Source: an uncultured Clostridia bacterium (lineage in GTDB: Bacteria; Bacillota; Clostridia; Christensenellales; UBA1242). Taken from it: a stretch of 64,000 nucleotides of DNA. Of the stretch, positions 8,533 through 16,175 are shown piece after piece (the stretch's first letter is position 1; each line of letters opens with the position of its first letter). The notes under the pieces are model-generated. The model saw only the letters and a program-made list of their open reading frames with translations. It had not been told where the DNA came from and searched no databases. The stretch spans positions 66,050 to 130,049 of the forward strand of contig CALWKE010000002.1 of the NCBI GenBank assembly GCA_944381185.1, written 5' to 3'. A program made the position numbers and the translations under genes.

Positions 8533-9698
8533 TTATTTTAATCTTAAATTTTTCAATTAATTCATTTAAAACTGCTTTTGCGCAATATTCAACAAGTCAA
8601 GAAAATTCAGAAGAACTTGAAGACCAACTTTTTGATGAAACAAATGATATTTTAGATGATATTGATACAAATGAACTTGATGATTATATTTTTAATGATT
8701 TTAATTTTGAGTTTTTTAATGTTTCAAATTTTAAAGAAATTATAGTTAAAATTTTAAATGGGACTTATTTTGATGAATATGATTCTTTGTTTTCTGGATT
8801 AGTTTTTTATTTTAAAGAGGGTATTTCTTCTTTATTGTCGCTACTGTTGACAATTTTATGTGTAGTTGTGCTTTTTGAATTATTTAAAAATATTTCGACG
8901 GAGAAATATGATGATTTTAAAAGGGCAGTAAGTATTGTTTTTTCATTAGTTATTATTTTAATTTTGGTTGTTGTATTAAAAAATGTTGCGAGTGTTATTT
9001 CAAGTTCAGTATCTCAAATTTTTTCATTTTCTCAAATATTGTTTCCAATACTTTTAAATTTGATTTTGCTTTCAGGTGCGACATCTAGTTTTTCAGTTTA
9101 TAGTTCGCTTTCTGCTTTTCTTTTAAACACTGGCTCATATATTTTTACTTTTATATTATTGCCGGTATCTGTATCAATTATGGTTTTAACAATTTTTGGT
9201 AGTGCATTTTCATCTAAACGCTGTTCAAGGATTGTTGATATTTTTAAGTCTGTTTTCAAATATATAATAATTATATTTTTTGCTATATTTGGATTGTTTT
9301 CTACTATAAACATGGTTACATCTGGGGTAAAAGATGGCGTTAGTTTAAGGCTAACTAAATATGCTATAAAAAATTATGTGCCAATACTTGGTGGTTATAT
9401 TTCAGATGGATTCAATTTTGTTCATTCATGTTCTATTTTAGTAAAAAATGCTTTTGGTGTTGCCGGAATTTTAATTCTTTTTATTATCGTTCTAAAACCA
9501 TTGATTAATTATTTTGTGTATTTGATGTTTTTTAAAATTTTATCTTTATTAACCTTGTTTGTTGGAAATACTGAATATTCAGATATGTTTAATAATATAT
9601 CAAAGTGTATGTCATATTTTATAACTGTTTTGGTTGGAATTTTTATGATATTTTTTATTTTTATTTATCTTTTAATCTTTTCGGTTTCGGTGGTTTAA
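8469..9698 (+). CDS. spoIIIAE: Stage III sporulation protein AE
   Basis: Large polytopic membrane component of the mother cell-forespore channel. The N-terminus is signal-peptide-like: a basic start, a hydrophobic run at residues 15-31 and a possible cleavage after AFA. An acidic segment rich in D and E follows, then about seven hydrophobic helices. The 409 residues match the family. ATG 8469 lies inside spoIIIAD, 11 bases after GGAGGT (8452-8457), which supports this overlapping start. It overlaps the next gene by one base (TAATG). Confidence 0.9.
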   Translation: MRNDSSNNKKFAFNSFVVFILIILILNFSINSFKTAFAQYSTSQENSEELEDQLFDETNDILDDIDTNELDDYIFNDFNFEFFNVSNFKEIIVKILNGTYFDEYDSLFSGLVFYFKEGISSLLSLLLTILCVVVLFELFKNISTEKYDDFKRAVSIVFSLVIILILVVVLKNVASVISSSVSQIFSFSQILFPILLNLILLSGATSSFSVYSSLSAFLLNTGSYIFTFILLPVSVSIMVLTIFGSAFSSKRCSRIVDIFKSVFKYIIIIFFAIFGLFSTINMVTSGVKDGVSLRLTKYAIKNYVPILGGYISDGFNFVHSCSILVKNAFGVAGILILFIIVLKPLINYFVYLMFFKILSLLTLFVGNTEYSDMFNNISKCMSYFITVLVGIFMIFFIFIYLLIFSVSVV

Positions 9699-9856
9699 TG
9701 ATATATAAGTTTGTTATTTCATTTTTGGTTTTAAACATTATATTTGAATTTATTGAGATTATTTTTCCGATAAAAAAAATGAAAAATATGGTTCGTTCAT
9801 TTGTTTTAATTGTTATGCTTTATGCAGTATCAGAATATATTTTTGCACTTTTTTAA
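9698..9856 (+). CDS. spoIIIAF: Very short SpoIIIAF-like membrane protein
   Basis: Only 52 residues are encoded between spoIIIAE and spoIIIAG, where SpoIIIAF belongs. The sequence gives two hydrophobic helices separated by a conserved-looking basic turn, FPIKKMKNMVR, as at the start of SpoIIIAF. The soluble domain of about 120-150 residues that normally follows is absent; the frame ends cleanly at TAA 9854-9856. ATG 9698 overlaps the spoIIIAE stop and follows a GGTGG ribosome site. No frameshifted continuation is visible downstream, so this looks like a true short form rather than a recent mutation. Confidence 0.7.
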   Translation: MIYKFVISFLVLNIIFEFIEIIFPIKKMKNMVRSFVLIVMLYAVSEYIFALF

Positions 9857-9861
9857 TATCA

Positions 9862-9879
9862 AAAAACGCAAAAAATATT
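9862..9879 (+). repeat. Post-stop motif copy 2
   Basis: AAAAACGCAAAAAATATT begins 6 bases after the spoIIIAF stop. It is identical over 18 bases to the copy at 30255-30272. Confidence 0.55.
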
Positions 9880-9915
9880 CATAAAGAATGAAAAATGATT
9901 AATTATAAGGAATTT

Positions 9916-10470
9916 ATGAAAAAAATTAAAATTATTAGTAATATCACAGACACTGTTAAAAGTTTGTTTAAAAAGAATAAAAAATTGTTTTTTTTAACGA
10001 TTGTTTTAATTTTTATTATGTTAGCTGTTTTTGTTTCTACATTTTTTACTTCTAAAAATAATTCTTCAAACAAAAGTAATACATCTGTTTCAACAGGTAT
10101 TTTAGACTATACAAATAGTGTTGAAAATAAACTTGAATCAATGCTTCTATCTTTATCAGGAATTTCATCAGCGTCGGTATTTGTTATGGTTGAAGCAACA
10201 CCAACTGTTACATATTTAACTGAAACAGAAGAGGTTACAACAACAAATGCTTCGGGTTCTTCAACAACAACGAAGACCACAACCGTTGTTTTTGAAAAAG
10301 ATGGTTCAATTTCAACTCCAATAACAGTGACAACAATATTGCCAAAAGTTACGGGTGTTATGGTTGTTTTAAACAAAGTTAGTCCATCGACAAAATTAAA
10401 CATAACAAATGCAATCGCAACGGTTCTAAACATAGATGTATCATGCATAAGTATTTTACAGGAAAGTTAA
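9916..10470 (+). CDS. spoIIIAG: Stage III sporulation protein AG
   Basis: Ring-forming protein of the SpoIIIA channel, anchored by one transmembrane helix (about residues 25-45) with its soluble part in the intermembrane space. The soluble part has the ring-building pattern: VENKLESMLLSLSGISSASV, a long Thr/Ser-rich insertion with strands, then GVMVVLNKVSPSTKLNITNA. ATG 9916 follows AAGGA; an upstream in-frame ATG at 9895 has no clear ribosome site. The protein is 184 residues. Its stop overlaps a ribosome site for spoIIIAH. Confidence 0.88.
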   Translation: MKKIKIISNITDTVKSLFKKNKKLFFLTIVLIFIMLAVFVSTFFTSKNNSSNKSNTSVSTGILDYTNSVENKLESMLLSLSGISSASVFVMVEATPTVTYLTETEEVTTTNASGSSTTTKTTTVVFEKDGSISTPITVTTILPKVTGVMVVLNKVSPSTKLNITNAIATVLNIDVSCISILQES

Positions 10471-10513
10471 AGGAGTGGTTATGAAAATTTTGTATTTTAG
10501 GGAGGTAAATAAA

Positions 10514-10984
10514 ATGTTAACAAAAAAGAAAAAAATATTTATTTTATTCGGTATGGTTGCTCTTTTGGTTGTTACTGGTTGTTTGAATTTATTTTTATCA
10601 AAAAATAACGAAAACATTCCAACTTCTTCTTATGAGTCTGCAAGTTTTTTAACAAGTTACAGGTCAAGCAAACTTGAAACAAGGCAAACTATGCTCAATA
10701 TGTATCAATCAATATTAGACACTGCAACTGACCCAGAACAAATAACAGAAACAAATGCTCTTATTGCTGACCTTGGGCAAAGAATGGAAAGAGAAAACAC
10801 ACTTGAAGCAATGATTATGGCAGCGGGTTTTGATGATGCAGTTGTTACAAATGCAGATGATGGTTCTTATACAGTTATGGTTAAATCAGATGGGCTTGAC
10901 ACTGACAATGTTGCAACAATTCTTGGTATTGTTGTTAAAGAAACGGGTGCATCTGCAACAAACATAAAAGTTTCATCTGTGTAG
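10514..10984 (+). CDS. spoIIIAH: Stage III sporulation protein AH
   Basis: Membrane-anchored channel protein that binds forespore SpoIIQ across the septum. It has one N-terminal helix, a coiled-coil region around RQTMLNMYQSILD, and a YscJ/FliF-like ring-building domain at the C-terminus. GGGAGG at 10500-10505 supports ATG 10514. A second in-frame ATG at 10481 also has a good ribosome site, AAGGAG at 10469-10474, which would add 11 residues, so two start forms are possible. The gene ends the spoIIIA operon at a strong terminator. Confidence 0.9.
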   Translation: MLTKKKKIFILFGMVALLVVTGCLNLFLSKNNENIPTSSYESASFLTSYRSSKLETRQTMLNMYQSILDTATDPEQITETNALIADLGQRMERENTLEAMIMAAGFDDAVVTNADDGSYTVMVKSDGLDTDNVATILGIVVKETGASATNIKVSSV

Positions 10985-11007
10985 ATTAATGAAATTAAAT
11001 AAAAATT

Positions 11008-11031
11008 AGCAGAGTTATCTCTGCTTTTTTA
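11008..11031 (+). terminator. Intrinsic terminator after the spoIIIA operon
   Basis: AGCAGAG (11008-11014) pairs with CTCTGCT (11019-11025) around TTAT, and six T follow the GC-rich stem. Confidence 0.9.
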
Positions 11032-11051
11032 TATTAAATTTAATTTATAAA

Positions 11052-11080
11052 TTGATTTAATGTGATTTGTATGTTATAAT
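11052..11080 (+). promoter_or_regulatory. Sigma-A-type promoter for the yqhY-nusB operon
   Basis: TTGATT (11052-11057), a 17-base spacer and TATAAT (11075-11080). TG at 11072-11073 makes an extended -10. The predicted start near 11087 leaves a short leader before the yqhY ribosome site. Confidence 0.8.
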
Positions 11081-11106
11081 TGCTTTAGTAATTTGGGAGA
11101 GTGTTT

Positions 11107-11496
11107 ATGGCAAAAAGAGTTAAAGTTATAGAAATTGATGAAAATGAAACCAAGGATAATGTTACTTATAAAAAGAATGTTGTGGTAAGCATTGTTTCAC
11201 TTGCAACTCAAGAGATAAACGGAATCGCATCGCTTAACAGAAGTTCTGTGTCTTCAATTAAAAATGTATTTAAAAAAGATAAGCGGGGCATAATTGTTGA
11301 CTTTGAAGAAAATCAAGTTGCAATTGATGTTTATGTTAATGTTAAATTTGGCTATTCTGTTAAAGATGTGGCCTTTCGTGTGCAAGAAAATATTAAATCT
11401 AGCGTTGAATCTATGACAGAATTTAAGGTTAGTGCAGTTAATGTTCATGTTGTTGGTGTGACATTCAGTGATACTGATAGTGATTTTGTTAGTTAA
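11107..11496 (+). CDS. yqhY: Asp23/Gls24 family envelope stress protein YqhY
   Basis: Small soluble Asp23/Gls24-domain protein of 129 residues. In B. subtilis yqhY lies beside accBC and nusB and has been linked to control of acetyl-CoA carboxylase; that link comes from outside this sequence. The domain pattern shows VVSIVSLATQEINGIASL, then VAIDVYVNVKFGYSVKDVA and VQENIKSSVESMT. GGGAGAG at 11095-11101 sets ATG 11107. It leads a transcription unit that continues through an unknown gene into nusB, xseA, xseB and recN. Confidence 0.85.
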   Translation: MAKRVKVIEIDENETKDNVTYKKNVVVSIVSLATQEINGIASLNRSSVSSIKNVFKKDKRGIIVDFEENQVAIDVYVNVKFGYSVKDVAFRVQENIKSSVESMTEFKVSAVNVHVVGVTFSDTDSDFVS

Positions 11497-11518
11497 TTAA
11501 CTTTTAAAGGTTGAAGGT

Positions 11519-12613
11519 ATGATTAGTTTTTCAAAAAAACAATTAGTTGAGTTTTTAAAGAGTGTTGGGTTAAAAGAAAAAGATTGTTTGGTTAACGGCG
11601 AAGTTATTGATTTGTTTAAGCTTTTGAAATTTAAACCAAAAATCAACGATGATGGCTCAAGAACTTTGTCGCCTTATGAAATTTTGAGAGTTTCACCGAA
11701 ATTCAGAAATGGAAAGGAAGTTCCGATTGTGTTTGCAATAAAAAATAGAGCAAAATCAATTGGAAAATATAAGGGGCAAGAACTCGTTTATTATTATAAG
11801 CAAAATGTTGTGAAAAATGAAAAAACTATAATTGAAACTTTGAAATCTAAATATAGGCAGGCTATTTATTTAGGCGATAATGAAATGGCAAAAAATTATC
11901 TTTCAATGATTGAAGGGTTATCAAAAGATGAGGCTAAAGACTTGATTGATAATTTTTATGATTATACAAAATTTTACAAAAGAATGAAAAAACAATTAAT
12001 TCTAGATTTGTTTGCTCATTTTTTCTTGGTTTATATTGTTAATAATTTAACAAAGATAAAAAAGGGACTTGTTAAACTTGACAGGGTGTATAGGCCATAT
12101 CATCAACTTGAAGCGGAATATGAGCCAGTTGAGTTTGTTCCAAATAACTTTGAAACATCATTTGTTCCTGATATTGCGGCAAATCCAGAGGCTTTTGGAA
12201 TTGGTAATATTGAAAAAATTAAAATTGAAAAAAGTGAAAGTTCACCTGTTACAGTTGATTTTACGGGGGATACTGCAAAAATAGAATCGGGCAAAGTTGA
12301 AATAAATGACGATTTAGAAAATAAGCCAGCTGAAACAAAACCAGTTGAAGTTGATAAAGTTAAAACTGATGTTTATGCAAGTAAACCATTTGAAGAAAAA
12401 AGTGAACCAAAGAACAAAGATGAAATGAATAGTCACAAACAATCATTTTTAAAACTTGGCAATATAAGAAAAAAGAAACATATTTCTCCTATTCATAGGT
12501 TATTTGGCTTAAATGATATTGAAGAAGATTTTGAAGAGGAAAAGGCTAATAATAAAGAAAAATCAGAACATATTCAAAAAGAGATGAATATTGAAACAAA
12601 ATTAGAATTATAA
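11519..12613 (+). CDS. Uncharacterised protein between yqhY and nusB
   Basis: I do not recognise this 364-residue protein. Residues 1-200 look folded, with mixed charge, a lysine-rich segment and one hydrophobic stretch near 158-176 (DLFAHFFLVYIVNNL). Residues about 205-364 look disordered, rich in E, K, P and N, ending with a highly acidic region around a short HISPIHRLFGL motif. GGTTGAAGGT precedes ATG 11519, 22 bases after yqhY, and nusB follows after 10 bases, so it is in the operon. The long charged tail suggests a scaffold or RNA/protein contact role, but that is a guess. Confidence 0.75.
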   Translation: MISFSKKQLVEFLKSVGLKEKDCLVNGEVIDLFKLLKFKPKINDDGSRTLSPYEILRVSPKFRNGKEVPIVFAIKNRAKSIGKYKGQELVYYYKQNVVKNEKTIIETLKSKYRQAIYLGDNEMAKNYLSMIEGLSKDEAKDLIDNFYDYTKFYKRMKKQLILDLFAHFFLVYIVNNLTKIKKGLVKLDRVYRPYHQLEAEYEPVEFVPNNFETSFVPDIAANPEAFGIGNIEKIKIEKSESSPVTVDFTGDTAKIESGKVEINDDLENKPAETKPVEVDKVKTDVYASKPFEEKSEPKNKDEMNSHKQSFLKLGNIRKKKHISPIHRLFGLNDIEEDFEEEKANNKEKSEHIQKEMNIETKLEL

Positions 12614-12623
12614 AGGTGTTGTT

Positions 12624-13022
12624 ATGAGCAGACGAGATGCAAGAGATGTTGCATTTAAACTTATATTTGAGTTTACTTTCACAAAAGAAAATAAAGATTT
12701 TTTGATTGATGAATATTCGCTTGAATTAAACCTTGATGGTGATGACATGTCATATATCAAAGAGGTTTATTTTGGCGTTATCTCGCATTATGACGAATTA
12801 ATTCAAGACATTTCAAAGTATGCCGAAAATTTTTCAGTGGATAGAATTTACAAGGTTGATTTGGCTCTTTTGTTGCTTGCAATTTATGAAATTAAATATA
12901 TGGAAAAAATTCCTTTTAAAGTTAGCGTTAATGAGGCAATTGGGCTTGCTAAAAAATATTCGACTGAAAAAAGTGTTAAATATTTAAATGGAGTGCTTTC
13001 AAATTTTGCGGGGGACAGATGA
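12624..13022 (+). CDS. nusB: Transcription antitermination factor NusB
   Basis: All-helical RNA-binding protein that, with S10 (NusE), supports antitermination on rRNA operons. The start RRDARDVAFKLIFEF and the C-terminal IPFKVSVNEAIGLAKKYSTEKSVKYLNGVL block are diagnostic. At 132 residues it is normal length. AAGGTG precedes ATG 12624. It overlaps xseA by 4 bases, and nusB-xseA-xseB-recN is a usual Firmicute order. Confidence 0.95.
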   Translation: MSRRDARDVAFKLIFEFTFTKENKDFLIDEYSLELNLDGDDMSYIKEVYFGVISHYDELIQDISKYAENFSVDRIYKVDLALLLLAIYEIKYMEKIPFKVSVNEAIGLAKKYSTEKSVKYLNGVLSNFAGDR

Positions 13023-14212
13023 AAAATTTAACTTTATCAGTTTTGCAATTTAATACTTTTGTTAAAAATATCCTCGATGCAGAGGATTTTTTGTCAAACA
13101 TAAGTATTTTTGGTGAAGTTACAAATTTTAAAATTTCGGGTGGGCATGCGTATTTTGACCTTAAAGATGAAAATGCAATGCTTTCATGTGTTAAGTTTGG
13201 TGCTGGTGATTTAGCAATTAAAAATGGTGACCAAATAACAGTTTATGGAAAGGTTAATTTTTATGTAAAGTCAGGCAGGCTTAATTTTATTGTTGCAAAA
13301 GCAGAAACTGCTGGTATGGGTGAACTTTATCAAAGATTTTTGCTGTTAAAGGAAAAATTAGAAAAACAAGGATATTTTCGTGAAGAAATAAAAAAACCTA
13401 TACCAAAATTTGCAAAGCGTATTGGCGTTGTTACAAGTAAAACAGGTGCAGTTATTCGTGATATTATCAATGTTACAAAATCAAAAAATCCATATACCGA
13501 CATTGTTGTGTATCCTTCAAAAGTTCAGGGTGAAGGTGCAGAAAATGAAATTGTTAGTGGCATTAAATATTTTAATACCCGTGATGATATAGATACTATT
13601 ATAATTGCTCGTGGCGGCGGGTCATTGGAAGACCTTGCACCATTTAATACTGAAAAATTAGTTTTAGAAATTTTTAATTCAAACAAACCAATAATTTCAG
13701 CGGTTGGGCATGAAACAGATTTCACACTCTGTGACTTTGCATCAGACCTTCGTGTTCCAACGCCGTCAGTTGCGGCTGAAGTTGCAGTTTTTGATTTCTA
13801 TGAACAGGTTAATCAAATTCAGCAAATTGAATATAATAATTATTATTTTATAACTAAACATTTAAATGATGACAAAAAAATGTTATCAAATTTGGCATAT
13901 TCAGTTAATGATAAGGTTAAATTAAAATTATCGCTATCATTTGCAGATGTCAATTTGCTTATAAATGGAATAAATGAAAAAATAAACAAGATAGTTACTA
14001 GTAAATCAAATAATTTTGACGCAATAACAAAAGTTATTTCAAAACTTAATCCACTTGAAATTTTAAAGAATGGTTATTCAGTTATTGAAAAAAATAAAAT
14101 GAAGGTTTCATCAGTTAAAAGCGTTGGTGTTGGCGATGAATTAAATTTAACTTTGAGTGATGGAAAAATTTTAGCAAAAGTTACCGATGTTATGAAAGGA
14201 GAATTATTATGA
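13019..14212 (+). CDS. xseA: Exodeoxyribonuclease VII large subunit
   Basis: Catalytic subunit of the exonuclease that degrades single-stranded DNA into oligonucleotides. An N-terminal OB-fold (ISIFGEVTNFKISGGHAYFDLKD) is followed by the core with RIGVVTSKTGAVIRDI, ARGGGSLEDLAPFN and SAVGHETDFTLCDFASD, which carry the conserved residues of the family. At 397 residues it is slightly short, with a reduced helical coiled segment. The gene overlaps nusB at its start and xseB at its end by 4 bases each. Confidence 0.95.
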   Translation: MKNLTLSVLQFNTFVKNILDAEDFLSNISIFGEVTNFKISGGHAYFDLKDENAMLSCVKFGAGDLAIKNGDQITVYGKVNFYVKSGRLNFIVAKAETAGMGELYQRFLLLKEKLEKQGYFREEIKKPIPKFAKRIGVVTSKTGAVIRDIINVTKSKNPYTDIVVYPSKVQGEGAENEIVSGIKYFNTRDDIDTIIIARGGGSLEDLAPFNTEKLVLEIFNSNKPIISAVGHETDFTLCDFASDLRVPTPSVAAEVAVFDFYEQVNQIQQIEYNNYYFITKHLNDDKKMLSNLAYSVNDKVKLKLSLSFADVNLLINGINEKINKIVTSKSNNFDAITKVISKLNPLEILKNGYSVIEKNKMKVSSVKSVGVGDELNLTLSDGKILAKVTDVMKGELL

Positions 14213-14427
14213 CATTTGAAGAAGCATTGAATAATTTAAACAAGATTAAAGATGAATTAGAAAACCCTGATATTTCACTTGATAAATCAATTGAACTTTA
14301 TGAAAAAAGTGTTGAATACACAAAAATTTGTCTTGAACTTTTAAAGAGCACAGAAGGCAAAGTTACTATGATTAAAAGTGAAATTGATAAACTTATTGAA
14401 AAGCCATTAGATGACAAAGAGGAGTAG
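14209..14427 (+). CDS. xseB: Exodeoxyribonuclease VII small subunit
   Basis: Short helical partner of XseA, 72 residues as expected. The pattern MTFEEALNNLNKIKDELENP followed by SLDKSIELYEKSVEY is the family signature. AAGGAG precedes ATG 14209, which overlaps the xseA stop. Confidence 0.93.
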   Translation: MTFEEALNNLNKIKDELENPDISLDKSIELYEKSVEYTKICLELLKSTEGKVTMIKSEIDKLIEKPLDDKEE

Positions 14428-14430
14428 GTT

Positions 14431-16116
14431 ATGCTTCAAAGTTTAACAATAAAAAACATTGCTTTGATTGATAATTTAACAATTGATTTAGAAGAGGGCT
14501 TTAATGTTTTAACTGGTGAAACGGGTGCAGGAAAGTCGCTTATTATTGACTCAATCGCTCTTTTGCTTGGCGAAAAAGCAGATAAGTCGTTGATTTCGTA
14601 TGGTGAAAAATTTGCAAGTGTTGAGGCTGTTTTTTCTACAAACCTTCCAGTTGTTCTTGATAGGCTTGAAGAGTTTGGACTTGAGAGAGAAAACACCATA
14701 ATAATTTCAAGAAAACTTTCAATTGACGGAAAGAATGAGTGCAGAGTTAATGGCAAATCATTCACTCTTTCAATGTTAAAAGCAATAACATCTCCACTTA
14801 TGGATTTGCATGGTCAATTTCAACATCAAGAAATTTTAAAAGAAGCCAATCAACTTAAAACACTTGATGCTTTTGGTGGTGGAAAAATTAAAATTGCATT
14901 AAATGAGTATAAGTCGGTTTATGAAAAATTAAAGGCAATAAAATCTAAACTTAAAAGTTTTAATTTTGATAGTCGTGACCGTGAAAAGTTGATTGACCTT
15001 TATAGTTATCAAATAAATGAAATTGAAGAAGCCAACTTTGTTGAAGGCGAGGAAGAAACTCTTAAAGAATTTAGAATGAAGGTTTTAAACCAAGAAAAAA
15101 TTGCCTATTCACTTGAAAGATTAAGTGCATATTTTAATGGTGGAAGTGATGCATCAGGTGTTCTTGAACTTATTAAAAGATGTGATTATGAGTTTGGCGA
15201 AATTTCAAAATATTTGCCTGAAAATGCCGATTTATCAAACAGACTATCATCAGTTAGATATGAACTTGAAGACATTGCAGAAACTATTGTCAGCATAAAA
15301 GATAATTTGGTTTATGATGAATTTACAGCAAAACAAAATGAAGATAGACTTGATTTGCTTTCTAATTTAAAGAAAAAGTATGGTGCAGATATAAAAGAGA
15401 TAAATGAATATCTTGAAAAGATTAAAGCCGAATATGACAAACTTATAAATTCAGCTGAAATTATTGAAAAATTAGAAAAGGAAAAACATGAATTAACAGA
15501 ACTTTTAATTCAAAAAGCCAGTGTTTTAACAGATTTACGAAAACAAACAGCAAAAGACCTTGAAGTTAAAATTAAAGCAGAACTTGCAGAACTTTCAATG
15601 AAAAATGCAGAGTTTTTGATTGATTTTGCAAAAGTTGATGAAAATTCATGTGATGAAACTGGGTTTGACAGGGTGGAGTTTATGTTCACAGCAAATTCGG
15701 GCCAACCACCAAGACCATTAAATAAAGTTGTTAGTGGTGGCGAAATGAGCAGATTTATGCTTGCCGTTAAAAATATAACTGCAGATATTGACCAAGTTGA
15801 CACAATGATATTTGATGAAATTGATACTGGCATTAGTGGTGACACTGCAAATGTGCTTGCTGAAAAATTGGCAAAGATTGGCAAAAAACATCAAGTTATT
15901 TGTGTTACGCATTTGGCGCAGGTGGCTAGTTTTGGACTATCACATTATTTTATTTCAAAAAATATCGAAAATGGAAAAACACGAACCTTTATTAAACTTT
16001 TAACAGATGAAGAAAGAGTTCGTGAAATTGCTAGAATTATTGGTGGAGCGGTTTCAAATTTTTCACTTGAGCATGCAAAACTTATGCTTGATAATGGAAA
16101 AAATTTTAGTTCATAA
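14431..16116 (+). CDS. recN: DNA repair protein RecN
   Basis: SMC-like ATPase that acts early at double-strand breaks. The head domain begins with the Walker A motif GETGAGKS near residues 30-37 and ends with the signature VVSGGEMSRF and Walker B IFDEIDTGISG. A shortened coiled coil lies in between. The 561-residue length is typical. GGAGTAGG precedes ATG 14431, 4 bases after xseB. The gene ends the operon; the hairpin downstream also overlaps the spoIVB ribosome site. Confidence 0.96.
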   Translation: MLQSLTIKNIALIDNLTIDLEEGFNVLTGETGAGKSLIIDSIALLLGEKADKSLISYGEKFASVEAVFSTNLPVVLDRLEEFGLERENTIIISRKLSIDGKNECRVNGKSFTLSMLKAITSPLMDLHGQFQHQEILKEANQLKTLDAFGGGKIKIALNEYKSVYEKLKAIKSKLKSFNFDSRDREKLIDLYSYQINEIEEANFVEGEEETLKEFRMKVLNQEKIAYSLERLSAYFNGGSDASGVLELIKRCDYEFGEISKYLPENADLSNRLSSVRYELEDIAETIVSIKDNLVYDEFTAKQNEDRLDLLSNLKKKYGADIKEINEYLEKIKAEYDKLINSAEIIEKLEKEKHELTELLIQKASVLTDLRKQTAKDLEVKIKAELAELSMKNAEFLIDFAKVDENSCDETGFDRVEFMFTANSGQPPRPLNKVVSGGEMSRFMLAVKNITADIDQVDTMIFDEIDTGISGDTANVLAEKLAKIGKKHQVICVTHLAQVASFGLSHYFISKNIENGKTRTFIKLLTDEERVREIARIIGGAVSNFSLEHAKLMLDNGKNFSS

Positions 16117-16143
16117 AAAAATACATATTTTATTTTATTTTTC

Positions 16144-16175
16144 AAAAACTACTTTATTATAGGAGTAGTTTTTTT
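16144..16175 (+). terminator. Terminator-like hairpin containing the spoIVB ribosome site
   Basis: AAAAACTACT (16144-16153) and AGTAGTTTTT (16164-16173) form a perfect 10-bp stem with a 10-base loop, with T continuing to 16175. The AGGAG ribosome site (16161-16165) lies partly in the loop and partly in the stem, and ATG 16176 follows the T-run. The element can end recN transcripts and could also hide the spoIVB ribosome site. Confidence 0.7.

Noticed and set aside
10107..10448. A long open frame on the - strand inside spoIIIAG
   Set aside because: It is the complement of a Thr/Val-rich coding stretch with no start signals; spoIIIAG is a recognisable family in a conserved operon.
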